Source: Allobosea lupini
GTDB lineage: Bacteria > Pseudomonadota > Alphaproteobacteria > Rhizobiales > Beijerinckiaceae
Assembly (NCBI RefSeq): GCF_900109525.1
Contig: NZ_FOAN01000001.1
Span: 496,001-560,000 of the forward strand
DNA length: 64,000 nt
Reading direction: 5' to 3'
A model generated the notes under the pieces. That model saw only the letters and a program-made list of their open reading frames with translations, ran no database searches and had not been told where the DNA came from. Below, piece after piece: positions 49,901 through 58,723 of this stretch (its first letter is position 1; every line of letters starts with the position of its first letter). Position numbers and translations under genes: made by a program.

Positions 49901-51454
49901 TCAGCCGCGCTTCGGCGCCTTGGCGCCGAGCGAGACATGGTCGAGCCGGAAGACGGCGCCGCGCGGATGCAGCTGATAGCCCTCGACCCAGTCGCGCTGG
50001 GCGCCGAGCAGGTCGAAGAAGGCCGGGATGATCGAGGGCACCTCGGCATTCATCAGCTTCTGCGCGTCGGCATAGAGCGCGCGGCGCTTGGCCTCGTCGA
50101 CCGTTGCCCTCGCCTCGAACACGAGCTTGTCGAAGGCCGCGTTGTTCCAGCGCGTCTCGTTCCAGGCGGCATTGGAGGTGTAGAGCAGCGAGAAGATGGC
50201 GTCGGCCGTCGCCTGCATGTTGTAGAAGCCGACATAGAACGAGCCTTTCTTCCAGACCTGGTCGAGATAGGTCGCATGCGGCATGGTCTCGACCTTGATG
50301 TCGAAGCCGGCGGGCTTGGCCATCTCGCGCAGCGCGACCGCGAGCTGGGTGCGCTGGCCCGGCCGGTCGGAGGCGATCAACGTGGCCTCGAGACCTTTCG
50401 GATAACCGGCTTCGGCGAGCAGCGCCTTGGCCTTGGCGATATCGGCCTTCTTCAGCGGCTGCTCGGCATAGAAGCGATAGGCCGGGTTGAGCGGCGTATC
50501 GTTGCCGGCGGAGCCGAAGCCTTCGGTGACGAAATCGACCATCGCGACGCGATCGACGGTGAGCGCCAGCGCCTGGCGTACGCGCACGTCATTGAACGGC
50601 TTCTGGTCGCAGCCGAAATTGACATTGCAGAACTGGCCCGAGGGCACGCGCAAAGCCTTCACACCGGACGCCTTCTGCAGGCGCCCGAACTCGGTCGGCG
50701 GGGTCGTGGTGATGAGGTCGGTATCGCCCGAGATCAAAGCGGAAGCCTCGGCGCTGACGTCCGGGTAGACCACCACCTCGATCCGATCGAGATAGGGACG
50801 CTCCTTGTCGTAGAAGGCGTCGTTGCGGGCGACGACGATCAGCCGCTCGGGCTCGAAGGAGACGAGCTTGAACGGGCCGGTGCCGACCGCCTGGCGATCG
50901 AGTTTCTCCAGCCCGCTTTTGATCACGGCGGCCGGCACGATCTTGGCGTTGGTATAGGCCAGCGTCACCGGCAGATCCGCAAAGGGCGCCGACAGGCTGA
51001 ACACGACTGTGCTGTCGTCCTTCGCCACCACCTTGGCGATCGGCCCGACATTCTGGCGGGCGGGCGAAGCGGTCTTGGCGTCGAGGATCGCCTCGAAGGT
51101 CGCGACGACGTCGGCGGCGGTGCAGGGCGAGCCGTCATGAAAGGCCAGGCCCTTGCGCAGAACGAAGGTCCATTCGGTCAGATCGGCGGAATTCGTCCAG
51201 GATTCAGCGAGATCGGGCTCGGCACTCATGTCGAGCTTGAGCCGGGTCAGGCCGGAATAGAGCAGTTCGGCGACGAGATATTCCGGGTTCACCCGGGTGA
51301 CGAGCGGGTTGAGCTTGGCGACCGCCTGGTCGACGCTGACGCGAAGCGTGCCGCCGCGGCGCGGCGCCTGGGCGAAGGCCGGTAGGCCGGAGAGGGCTAG
51401 GCCGCTCAAGGCTGCGGAGGCGACGAGGAAATCGCGACGATGGATGCTCGGCAT
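49901..51454 (-). CDS. Tat-exported peptide-binding protein of the ABC transporter (DppA type)
   Basis: A 517-residue extracytoplasmic solute-binding protein of family 5. The leader has a twin-arginine motif, HRRDFLVAS at 5-13, followed by a hydrophobic stretch and cleavage near AFAQA, so it is likely exported by Tat. The mature part has the family segments LAESWTNSADLTEWTFVLRKGLAFHDG and PLKKADIAKAKALLAEAGY. It binds the peptide or related ligand for DppBC and the fused ATPase. ATG 51454 is the leader start; the longer frame to 51751 overlaps the M20 gene. The ligand is not told by sequence. Confidence 0.92.
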   Translation of the reverse strand: MPSIHRRDFLVASAALSGLALSGLPAFAQAPRRGGTLRVSVDQAVAKLNPLVTRVNPEYLVAELLYSGLTRLKLDMSAEPDLAESWTNSADLTEWTFVLRKGLAFHDGSPCTAADVVATFEAILDAKTASPARQNVGPIAKVVAKDDSTVVFSLSAPFADLPVTLAYTNAKIVPAAVIKSGLEKLDRQAVGTGPFKLVSFEPERLIVVARNDAFYDKERPYLDRIEVVVYPDVSAEASALISGDTDLITTTPPTEFGRLQKASGVKALRVPSGQFCNVNFGCDQKPFNDVRVRQALALTVDRVAMVDFVTEGFGSAGNDTPLNPAYRFYAEQPLKKADIAKAKALLAEAGYPKGLEATLIASDRPGQRTQLAVALREMAKPAGFDIKVETMPHATYLDQVWKKGSFYVGFYNMQATADAIFSLLYTSNAAWNETRWNNAAFDKLVFEARATVDEAKRRALYADAQKLMNAEVPSIIPAFFDLLGAQRDWVEGYQLHPRGAVFRLDHVSLGAKAPKRG

Positions 51455-51465
51455 GGGGCGCTCCT

Positions 51466-52791
51466 TCAGCTCTGGGACGGCGGGGTGTCGGGGTTGAGAT
51501 CGGGCCTGAAATCGGCGGCGAGATAGGACAGCACCGCCTGCGCCAGCGAGACGATGTCCGGCACCGTCGTGTATTCGCCGGGCGAATGGATGTTGCGGTC
51601 GGGCCGGCCGAGACCTCCGAGCAGAACCTCCTGCTGGCCGGTCGCGCGTTGGACCCAGCCGAAATCGGAGCAGCTCGCCGCCCCCCAGCGCCGGAAATCC
51701 TCCGGCGCGTAGCCGAAGCCCTTCCCCATCGCCGCTTGCCAGCGCGGCCAATGCGCGCCGGCCGGATCGGCCGTCGGCATGAGATGGCCGACCAGAGTGG
51801 TCTCGACCGTGAGGCCGGGGACTGTGGCCGCGCTGCGGCGGATCACCGCCTCGATCTCGGCCAGCGCCTTCTCGAAACGCTCCTCGGGGGCATAGCGGCG
51901 GTTGATCGTCAGCTCGAGCAGAGCCGGAACCTGGCCCCCGGCCGTGCCGCCTGCGATCGCGGCGAGATTGAGCTGGGCAGCGAGCGGCGGCTTGCCGGGC
52001 GGCGGCGGCAAGGCGGAGATCCGGGTCGCGACCTGTGCCTTCAGCGCCATCAACGCGTTGAGCAGCGGCAGGGCGCTCTCTATGGCGTTGAGGCCGGAGC
52101 CTTTGCGGTTGCCCTCGCCGGCATGGACGGCCTGGCCATGGATGCGCACCAGCAGGTTGAACAGGCCGAAGCAGCCGGCCCAGATCCGCGCCTCGGCGCT
52201 GCCGTTGAAGTCGAGGATGTGAGCTGGAAGCTTGCCCTGCTCGGCGAGATAGCGAATGCCGGGATAAAGGCCGCCCTCCTCGTCGGTGCAGAACAGCAAC
52301 ATCGGGTCATAGGCGAGCGCGACCCCGCAGGCCCGCGCCGCCCGTAAGGCCAGGAGGATCGCGGCGATGCTGCCCTTCATGTCGGCGGCGCCAAGGCCGA
52401 TCAGGCGATCGCCATCGCACTGCATCCGCAGCGGGTCGGTCCCCCAGCCAGCGGCAGCGGGCACGGTGTCGACGTGGAAATACAGGCCGCAGACTGGCCG
52501 ATCGCCGGGGCGGCTGGCGATCAGGTTTGTGCGCGGCCCAACGGCCGGGCCGTTCGGCACCTGCCACAGCGTCTCGGGCACGGTCACCCGTTCGGTCGCG
52601 AAACCGAGCGGCGCGACGAGGTCCTCCATCAGCCCGGCGAACTCGTCATAGCCCTGGCCCGGCGGAAAGGAGGTGTCGACCGCAATCATCCGGCCGAGCT
52701 CGGCGACGGCGCCATCGACATTGGCGGCGATCCAGCCTTGGGCCTCGGCCAGCGCTGTATTGTCATACAGCAGGGATGCAGGCGCGGTCAT
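51466..52791 (-). CDS. M20-family peptidase/deacylase (ArgE/DapE-like)
   Basis: A 441-residue hydrolase with an intact M20 metal centre: YFHVDTVPAAAGW near 104-116 (His and Asp), GLGAADMKGSIAAI near 132-145 (bridging Asp), and CTDEEGGLYPG near 167-177 (catalytic and ligand Glu). The lid dimerisation part lies in the middle, and the last His is in NIHSPGEYTTV near 408-418. It is the first gene of the peptide-transport operon, 11 bp before dppA, and is divergent from the GntR/UTRA regulator by 135 bp. It probably releases amino acids from imported peptides or N-acyl compounds. Confidence 0.9.
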   Translation of the reverse strand: MTAPASLLYDNTALAEAQGWIAANVDGAVAELGRMIAVDTSFPPGQGYDEFAGLMEDLVAPLGFATERVTVPETLWQVPNGPAVGPRTNLIASRPGDRPVCGLYFHVDTVPAAAGWGTDPLRMQCDGDRLIGLGAADMKGSIAAILLALRAARACGVALAYDPMLLFCTDEEGGLYPGIRYLAEQGKLPAHILDFNGSAEARIWAGCFGLFNLLVRIHGQAVHAGEGNRKGSGLNAIESALPLLNALMALKAQVATRISALPPPPGKPPLAAQLNLAAIAGGTAGGQVPALLELTINRRYAPEERFEKALAEIEAVIRRSAATVPGLTVETTLVGHLMPTADPAGAHWPRWQAAMGKGFGYAPEDFRRWGAASCSDFGWVQRATGQQEVLLGGLGRPDRNIHSPGEYTTVPDIVSLAQAVLSYLAADFRPDLNPDTPPSQS

Positions 52792-52894
52792 CGCTCAGCC
52801 GGACGACGCGACGCTTGTCCAGCGCCGGTGCGATCTGCGATGGAGCCGTCGACAAGCCGCAGTGGGCAAGGCCATTTGCGGATACCTCTTTTTC

Positions 52895-52907
52895 ATATAA
52901 ACTATAT
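52895..52907. promoter_or_regulatory. AT-rich dyad in the divergent promoter region, candidate GntR operator
   Basis: ATATA-AAC-TATAT forms a perfect 5-bp dyad in an otherwise GC-rich 135-bp gap between the peptide operon and the gntR-type gene, about 20 bp before the gntR start. GntR/HutC regulators often bind such AT-rich dyads, so this is the best operator candidate; it could also be just a -10 region. Confidence 0.4.
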
Positions 52908-52926
52908 AGAAATAGGAACGAACGGC

Positions 52927-53739
52927 ATGCCTCCTGTCAATGCCAAAAAAACGACGGCAACTGCCGTCGGAACGGGCAACGGCTCCGGGGCCTCGGCGCC
53001 GACGCTGCCGAATTTCGGCGCTGCGGAGGCCGCGCCGCTCTATGAGCGCGTGAAGCGGCACATGTCGGAGGCGATCCTCGTCGGCGAATGGCCGCCCGGC
53101 ATGGTGCTGCCGAGCGAGACCTCGCTGGCCCAGGGCTTCGGCATCGCCGTCGGGACGGTCCGCCGGGCGATGGCCGATCTGGTGGCGGAGGGGCTGCTGA
53201 CGCGCCGCCGCAAGACCGGGACGGTGGTGACCGGACGCACACCGCATCACAGCCTGCGCTTCGTCTTCCAGTATTTTCGCCTGCACCGGGCCGATGGCAG
53301 CCTGGTGCGCTCGACCAGCCAGTTCCTCAGCGTTGAAGCCCTGCCTGCCACGCAGGCACAGGCCGAGGCCCTCCAGATCAAGGCCGGCGGCGTGATCCGC
53401 GTCCATCGCATCCGCCATGCCGACGGCCACCCGGTGATGCACGACAAGCTGGTGCTGGCGCAGGAGCGGCTGCCGGACTGGCCGCGCGACATCGCCGAGC
53501 TGCCGCCTCTGCTCTATCTCCATCTGCTCGAGCGCTACGGCATCCGGATTTCAGCCATGCGCGAGCAGATCACCGCCGACATCGCAAGCGCGGAGGACGT
53601 CGCGCTGCTGGCACTCGCCGCCGGTGATCCGGTGCTGACGATCGACGAGGTCGCCTATGACCAGGCCGGAGTTCCCACGGTCCTCGGCTGGCATCGCGCC
53701 ACGACGCGAGCCCACATCTACGTCAACGAGGTGCGGTAA
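52927..53739 (+). CDS. GntR-family regulator with UTRA domain
   Basis: A 270-residue regulator of the HutC group. An Ala/Thr-rich N-terminal tail is followed by the winged helix PLYERVKRHMSEAILVGEWPPG near 37-58 and LPSETSLAQGFGIAVGTVRRAMADL near 62-86. The UTRA ligand domain runs from about 105 to 265 with IRVHRIRHADGHPVMHDKLVL and TIDEVAYDQAGVPTVLGWHRA. It is divergent from the peptide-uptake operon, which it likely controls, probably in response to the imported compound. ATG 52927 is the first Met that leaves the gap free. Confidence 0.9.
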   Translation: MPPVNAKKTTATAVGTGNGSGASAPTLPNFGAAEAAPLYERVKRHMSEAILVGEWPPGMVLPSETSLAQGFGIAVGTVRRAMADLVAEGLLTRRRKTGTVVTGRTPHHSLRFVFQYFRLHRADGSLVRSTSQFLSVEALPATQAQAEALQIKAGGVIRVHRIRHADGHPVMHDKLVLAQERLPDWPRDIAELPPLLYLHLLERYGIRISAMREQITADIASAEDVALLALAAGDPVLTIDEVAYDQAGVPTVLGWHRATTRAHIYVNEVR

Positions 53740-53750
53740 CCACGGCGCTT

Positions 53751-55148
53751 TCAGCAGCGCTGATAGATGTCCTCGATGCGGATGATGTCGTCCTCGCCGA
53801 GATAGGAGCCGACCTGGACCTCGATGATCTCGAGCGGAATCTTGCCCGGATTGGCCATGCGATGGACGCAGCCGATCGGCAGGTAGATCGCCTCGTTCTC
53901 ATGCACGAGGATGGTCTCGTCGTCGCGCGTCACCTGCGCGGTGCCGCGGACCACGACCCAGTGCTCGGCGCGGTGATGGTGCTTCTGCAGGGAGAGGACG
54001 CCGTTCGGCTTGACGGTGATGCGCTTGACCTGATGGCGCTCGTCGAGATCGACGGAGAGATACTTGCCCCAGGGCCGGTGGATCTCGCGATGGCTGGCGG
54101 CTTCCGGCTCATGGTTCGCCGCAACCAGCGCGACAATGTCCTTGACCTTGTCGGCCTTGGCTTTCGACGTCACCAGGATGGCGTCGCGGGTCGCGATGAC
54201 GGCGACATCGTCCAGGCCGACGATGGCAACGACGGCATCCTCGGAGCGGACCAGATTGTTCGTGCCATCGAGCACGTAGCCGCGTCCCTGGACGACGTTG
54301 CCGTGCGCGCCCTTCTCGGAAAGCTGCCAGACCGCGGTCCAATTGCCGACATCCGACCAGCCGAAATGGCCGGCGATCACCGCTGCGGTATCGGCCTGCT
54401 CCAGCGCTGGGGGCTCCGCTGCAATCGCCGGCAGTTCGGCGGAAGCGTCGGTTTCGAGCATGCGGATGCCGAGACTGGCCCCGTTCGCGTTACCGTTGCC
54501 GATCGCTCCCCTGGCGGCAGCCTGAAGCCTCGTCCGCATCGTCGCCGCGTCGAAGACGACATTGCCGGAGTTCCAGAGGTAGCCTTCGGCGAGATAGCGC
54601 GCCGCCAGCGCCGCATCTGGCTTCGCCGCCACGTCCTCGACCCCGCGTACGCCGTCGGCGATCTCCGTTCCCGGCCGGATGTAGCCATAGGCAGTCGCCG
54701 GATGGCATGGAGGTATGCCGATCGCGACGATACGGCCCTGTGCGGCGACCGCGGCGGCTCTCGCGCAGGTTTCGACGAAGAGCTTGCCGTCCTGCACGAC
54801 ATGGTCGGCCGGAAAGATGCCGACAAGCGCCGTCTCGCTGCGGGCAAGGCCGAGCTCGGCCGCGGTCGCCGCGGCGGAATCAGCCCCGCGCCCGGCGGGC
54901 TCCAGCACGATCTCGGCGCGCAGGCCGATCGCCTGCAACTGGTCGGCGATGGTGAAGCGCTGGTCCCCGTTCGTCACCACGATCGGCAGATCGAACACAT
55001 CGGGATCGGACAGCAGCCGAAGCGTGCGCTGGAAGGAGGAATCCCGGCCGAACAACGGGATGAACTGCTTCGGCATCGTCTCGCGCGCGATCGGCCAGAG
55101 GCCGGCGCCATGTCCCGTGCACATCACGACCGGGATGATCTTGGGCAT
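53751..55148 (-). CDS. Mannose-1-phosphate guanylyltransferase/mannose-6-phosphate isomerase-like protein
   Basis: A 465-residue protein with the ManC/AlgA layout: a nucleotidyltransferase domain to about residue 330 and a C-terminal cupin isomerase domain with LSLQKHHHRAEHWVVVRGTAQ near 380-400. Such enzymes make GDP-mannose for exopolysaccharide. The active-site loop, normally GGxGTRLWP, reads TGHGAGLWPIAR at 11-22: the key arginine is Gly. PKQFIPLFG and FPADHVVQD are kept. Activity of the first domain is thus doubtful. It stands downstream of the type I secretion genes with a 150-bp gap that holds a strong hairpin, in the exopolysaccharide-type locus. Confidence 0.85.
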   Translation of the reverse strand: MPKIIPVVMCTGHGAGLWPIARETMPKQFIPLFGRDSSFQRTLRLLSDPDVFDLPIVVTNGDQRFTIADQLQAIGLRAEIVLEPAGRGADSAAATAAELGLARSETALVGIFPADHVVQDGKLFVETCARAAAVAAQGRIVAIGIPPCHPATAYGYIRPGTEIADGVRGVEDVAAKPDAALAARYLAEGYLWNSGNVVFDAATMRTRLQAAARGAIGNGNANGASLGIRMLETDASAELPAIAAEPPALEQADTAAVIAGHFGWSDVGNWTAVWQLSEKGAHGNVVQGRGYVLDGTNNLVRSEDAVVAIVGLDDVAVIATRDAILVTSKAKADKVKDIVALVAANHEPEAASHREIHRPWGKYLSVDLDERHQVKRITVKPNGVLSLQKHHHRAEHWVVVRGTAQVTRDDETILVHENEAIYLPIGCVHRMANPGKIPLEIIEVQVGSYLGEDDIIRIEDIYQRC

Positions 55149-55258
55149 AGGTTCGGCTCCCCGAAAGCGGCTGCTGATCGCGCCGCAATACTGGAAGAGA
55201 AACCTGCGGGCTCAAGCGGCCATCTCGGCTGATCGGCCGAGCGAAGTTGCCGTGCCGC

Positions 55259-55285
55259 AGGGCGATCGGCTCCTCCGATCGCCCT
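55259..55285 (-). terminator. Hairpin after the type I secretion genes
   Basis: AGGGCGATCGG and its exact complement form an 11-bp stem with a 5-base loop, starting 13 bp after the stop of the HlyD-type gene on the minus strand. No T-run follows, so it may be a weak terminator or an mRNA-stabilising stem before the manC-like gene. Confidence 0.5.
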
Positions 55286-55298
55286 ACCCCGTCCGCGC

Positions 55299-56726
55299 TC
55301 ACTCCTCGCGGAAGCTCGACCGCATCGAGTCGGTCAGCGGCTGCATCAGATAGGCGATGGCGGTGCGCTCGCCGGTCGGGACATAGACCTCGGCCGGCAT
55401 GCCGGGCCTGAGCTTGGCCCTGACCTTGGGCGGGAAGCCCGAGGCCGAGACGCTGACGCGCAATTCATAGACCATCTGCTGCAGGACATCGTCGCGCAGC
55501 GCATCGGCGGCAACCGATTTGACCTCGCCGACGGTGAAGGGCGTCGCCCGCCCCTTGAACGATGGCAGGCGAACCTCCGCGGCCATGCCCGGATGCAGGT
55601 TGTTCACGTCCATCGGCGAGACCTTGGCGGTGACTATCAGCTCGTCGTCCTGCGGCACGATCTCCATCAGTGTCTCGCCCGGCTTGACCACGGCCCCGAC
55701 GGTATGGATCTTCGAAGCCACGACCCGCCCGGCCCGCGGCGCGCGGACTTCGGCGCGCGCCAGCACGTCCTCGGCGATCCGCAGCTTCTCGCGGGCATCG
55801 GCGAGCTTGACCCGGCATTCGGCAAGCTTTGTCGAGGCCTCCTCGGAGGCTTTCAGGCCGATCTGGCTCATCTGGAGCCGGATCTCGTCATTGGCGACGG
55901 CAAGCCTTGCCAGATCGGCCTCCAGCGAGCCGATGCGGCCCTGCAGTTCTGTCAAAGAGCGCTTGAGCGGGTTGATCCGGGTCGAGGCGACAAACCCTTT
56001 GTCGGCGAGAGGCCTCAGGCTGGTCAGCTCCTCGTTGATGCTAGCGGCCTGGCTGATCGCGGCCTCGCGCTGCGCTTCGTTCGACTGGTACTGCTTTTCG
56101 GACTGCGTCAGCCGCTCCTTGAGGATCGAGACCTCCAGCTTCTGCGTGGACTGCCGTTCCTTGAACAGGCGCTCCTGGTCGAGCATGACCCGGCGCGCCT
56201 CCTTCGACTCAGCGGTATCGAGCAGTTCGCTCGGGAAGGTGATGCGGTCGAGGCGGTCGATCTCGGCGGTGAAGCGCGCCTCCTCACCCAGGGCCTGCAA
56301 CACGATCAGCCGCGCCACGCTGCGCTGCGCCGCCACCTGCGTCGTATCGAGGCGCAGGAGGGTTTCGCCGGCCTTGACGTCGGCCCCGTCGCGCACCGCG
56401 ATCGCCTCGACGAGCCCGCCCTCGAGATGCTGCACCGCCTTGCGATCGCTCTCGACGACGATGCTGCCATGCGCCACCACGGCGCTGTCGAGCCGCGCGG
56501 TCACCGACCAGAGGCCGCCGGCTCCCAGCGCGAGACCGACCACGACATAACCCTTGCGCACCGGGGCGCGCCAATCGCCATCCCCCTGCGCAGGCACGCT
56601 CGTGCGCTGGAGCCATTGCCTCGCGAACGCGAGCAGAGGTTCGAGATGCCGGCGCCAGGGCAGCCGGTTCAGGACGGATTTCATTGTGTGCGGGACGAGC
56701 TTCAGCTTGTTCAGGACGGAGTTCAT
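55299..56726 (-). CDS. Type I secretion periplasmic adaptor (HlyD/PrtE family)
   Basis: A 475-residue adaptor that joins the inner-membrane ATPase to a TolC-like pore. A short cytoplasmic tail is followed by one membrane helix near 58-80 (VVVGLALGAGGLWSVTARL). Barrel-sandwich halves lie at VVAHGSIVVESDRKAVQHLEGG near 84-105 and EVRAPRAGRVVASKIHTVGAVV near 324-345, with long coiled coils between about 140 and 300. ATG 56726 overlaps the ATPase stop by 4 bp. The first 12 residues are nearly repeated (MNSVLNKLKLVP, then MKSVLNRLPW). The outer-membrane partner is not in the window. Confidence 0.93.
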   Translation of the reverse strand: MNSVLNKLKLVPHTMKSVLNRLPWRRHLEPLLAFARQWLQRTSVPAQGDGDWRAPVRKGYVVVGLALGAGGLWSVTARLDSAVVAHGSIVVESDRKAVQHLEGGLVEAIAVRDGADVKAGETLLRLDTTQVAAQRSVARLIVLQALGEEARFTAEIDRLDRITFPSELLDTAESKEARRVMLDQERLFKERQSTQKLEVSILKERLTQSEKQYQSNEAQREAAISQAASINEELTSLRPLADKGFVASTRINPLKRSLTELQGRIGSLEADLARLAVANDEIRLQMSQIGLKASEEASTKLAECRVKLADAREKLRIAEDVLARAEVRAPRAGRVVASKIHTVGAVVKPGETLMEIVPQDDELIVTAKVSPMDVNNLHPGMAAEVRLPSFKGRATPFTVGEVKSVAADALRDDVLQQMVYELRVSVSASGFPPKVRAKLRPGMPAEVYVPTGERTAIAYLMQPLTDSMRSSFREE

Positions 56727-58462
56727 CGACGTGCCCACCTTGCTGCCGAGAGCGGCTCGACCTGTCCCGTCTGACCGCGCTGTGGCGGCTGGATGCGTGC
56801 GCCATTGCCCGGCTGCAGCAGCACCGGCAGGATTTCGTCGCGCCCGCCGACCCTGACGGCCTGGCCCTTCTGCATCAGGATGATCTTGTCGACCTGCGAG
56901 AGCAGCTGCGGGCGATGGGTGATCACGACGACGATCGCTCCGGCGTCGCGCAGGCCAGCCAGGGAGCGCGCCAGCGCGGCATCGCCATCCATGTCGAGAT
57001 TGGCGTTCGGCTCGTCGAGCACGACCAGCGCCGGCTGCCCGTAAAGCGCGCGCGCCAGCCCGATGCGCTGGCGCTGCCCGCCGGAGAGGGTTGCCCCGCC
57101 CTCGCCGATCTGCGTCGCATAGCCGTCCGGGAAGCCCTGGATCAGCTCATGCGCGGAGGCCGCCGAGGCGGCCGCGACGGCGGCCTCGTCGGTCGCGTCG
57201 GGATCGAAGCGGGTGACGTTGTCGCGCACGCTGCCGGCGAACAATTCCACGTCCTGAGGCAGATAGCCGAGGATGCGCCCGCGCTGCTCGTCGGGGAAAT
57301 GCCTGATGTCGTTTCCGTCGAGCCGCACCACGCCATGGGCCGGGGACCAGACGCCGACCAGCGCCCGGGCCAGCGACGACTTGCCGGAACCGGTCAGCCC
57401 GACCACGGCAGCGATCTCCCCCGGCTCGACTTCGAACGAGACATTGTGCAGCAGCAATGCGTTCCCGTTCGGGCTGCGCACGCTCAGGCCTTCGACCCGC
57501 AGCGAGCCGGCCGGATTCGGCAAGGTCATCGGCGTCGCATCATCCGATGGCGCCTTCAGGCTCCGGCTCAACCGCTGCAAGGCGCTGCGGGCGGAGACGA
57601 AGCTCTTCCATTGGCCGACGGCGCCCTCGATCGGCGCGAGCGCGCGGCCCATGATCAGCGATGCCGCGAACATCGCGCCGGCCGCGAGGTTCTGGTTGAT
57701 CGCGAGATAGGCGCCGACGCCAAGCACCGCGCATTGCAGCGTCAGCCGCAACAGCTTCGTCGCGGCCAGCAGCGTCCCGCCCCAATCGGCCGCGGCCGTA
57801 TGGTAAGCCAGCGCCTGGCCACGCTGCCGTTGCCATTCGGTTCGGATCGGCTGGCCCATGCCGAGCGCCTTGATGACCTCGGCGTTGCGCAGCGAGGCTG
57901 TCAGTCGCTCGTTTGCGCCATGGCCGAGCTCCGAGGCGCGGATCAGCGATCCCTTGGTGACGCGCTCGTTCAGCAGGGCCACACCCAGGATCGCGATGGC
58001 GCCGAGCGTGGCGACGGCACCGATCGCCGGATGCAGGATGAAGCAGAGGGCGAGATAGATCGGAATCCAGGGCGCATCCATCAGCGATGGCACCAAGCTG
58101 CCCGACAGCGTCGCCCGCAATGTCTCGACATCGCGAATGGGCAGGGTCGGCGAGCCCTTCGCGTCGAGCGCACCGTGGAAGGCGGCTTCGAAGGCAGGCT
58201 CGGACAGCGCCTTGTCGACGCACAGACCGAGCTGGACCAGCGCTCTGCTGCGGAAATGCTCAAGCGCGGCATAAGCCGCAAACAAGGCCAGTACGATCAG
58301 CGACAGCATGACCAGCGTGGTGCCGTTCCGGCTGGTCAGCACCCTGTCGTAGATCTGCATCGTGTAGAGCGGGGAGACGAAGACGAACAGGTTCAGCACG
58401 AAGGAAAGCCCGAACAGCGATGCGAATGCGGGCGTCAGCTTGCGAACCGTTTGCGAGAGCAT
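56723..58462 (-). CDS. Type I secretion permease/ATPase (PrtD family)
   Basis: A 579-residue half-transporter: six helices in the first 300 residues, then an ATPase with Walker A GLTGSGKSSLARAL near 354-367, Q-loop YLPQDVELFAG, signature LSGGQRQR near 462 and Walker B LVVLDEPNANLD with the H-loop THRP. There is no C39 peptidase domain at the N-terminus, so substrates are not cut at a double glycine; the family exports proteases, lipases and polysaccharide-modifying enzymes by a C-terminal signal. ATG 58462 begins MLSQTVRKLTPAF. Position directly after the beta-helix gene suggests that protein is its cargo. Confidence 0.93.
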   Translation of the reverse strand: MLSQTVRKLTPAFASLFGLSFVLNLFVFVSPLYTMQIYDRVLTSRNGTTLVMLSLIVLALFAAYAALEHFRSRALVQLGLCVDKALSEPAFEAAFHGALDAKGSPTLPIRDVETLRATLSGSLVPSLMDAPWIPIYLALCFILHPAIGAVATLGAIAILGVALLNERVTKGSLIRASELGHGANERLTASLRNAEVIKALGMGQPIRTEWQRQRGQALAYHTAAADWGGTLLAATKLLRLTLQCAVLGVGAYLAINQNLAAGAMFAASLIMGRALAPIEGAVGQWKSFVSARSALQRLSRSLKAPSDDATPMTLPNPAGSLRVEGLSVRSPNGNALLLHNVSFEVEPGEIAAVVGLTGSGKSSLARALVGVWSPAHGVVRLDGNDIRHFPDEQRGRILGYLPQDVELFAGSVRDNVTRFDPDATDEAAVAAASAASAHELIQGFPDGYATQIGEGGATLSGGQRQRIGLARALYGQPALVVLDEPNANLDMDGDAALARSLAGLRDAGAIVVVITHRPQLLSQVDKIILMQKGQAVRVGGRDEILPVLLQPGNGARIQPPQRGQTGQVEPLSAARWARR

Positions 58463-58573
58463 GTCCGTCGGTTTCCTTTGGCGCAATTGCAGCCGTCGAC
58501 GCCGGCGTATCCGGGCGGGCGGCAATCATTGGAAGAGGAAGGCGAGGCCCCCGCGAAGCTCGCCGCGGAGAAT

Positions 58574-58659
58574 GGCGACCCGGCCGCCATGGCCGGGTCG
58601 CCTCGAGGCAGCGGCCAGATCGCCGTGCGGCCTAACGGACACAAAATGGCGATCTGGCC
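58574..58659 (-). promoter_or_regulatory. Two strong stem-loops between cargo gene and type I exporter genes
   Basis: Two separate perfect 12-bp inverted repeats lie in the 261-bp gap: GGCCAGATCGCC at 58613-58624 with its complement at 58648-58659 (23-base loop), and GGCGACCCGGCC at 58574-58585 with its complement at 58591-58602 (5-base loop). Neither is followed by a T-run on the minus strand. They could slow transcription or protect the upstream mRNA, so that much cargo and little exporter is made, as in other type I secretion operons. Confidence 0.6.
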
Positions 58660-58723
58660 GCTTGTTTCGGCACCGGATTTCCCCGAAAAGTCGATCCCGC
58701 TTTTCGGTCCGATGCTCCAGGCG

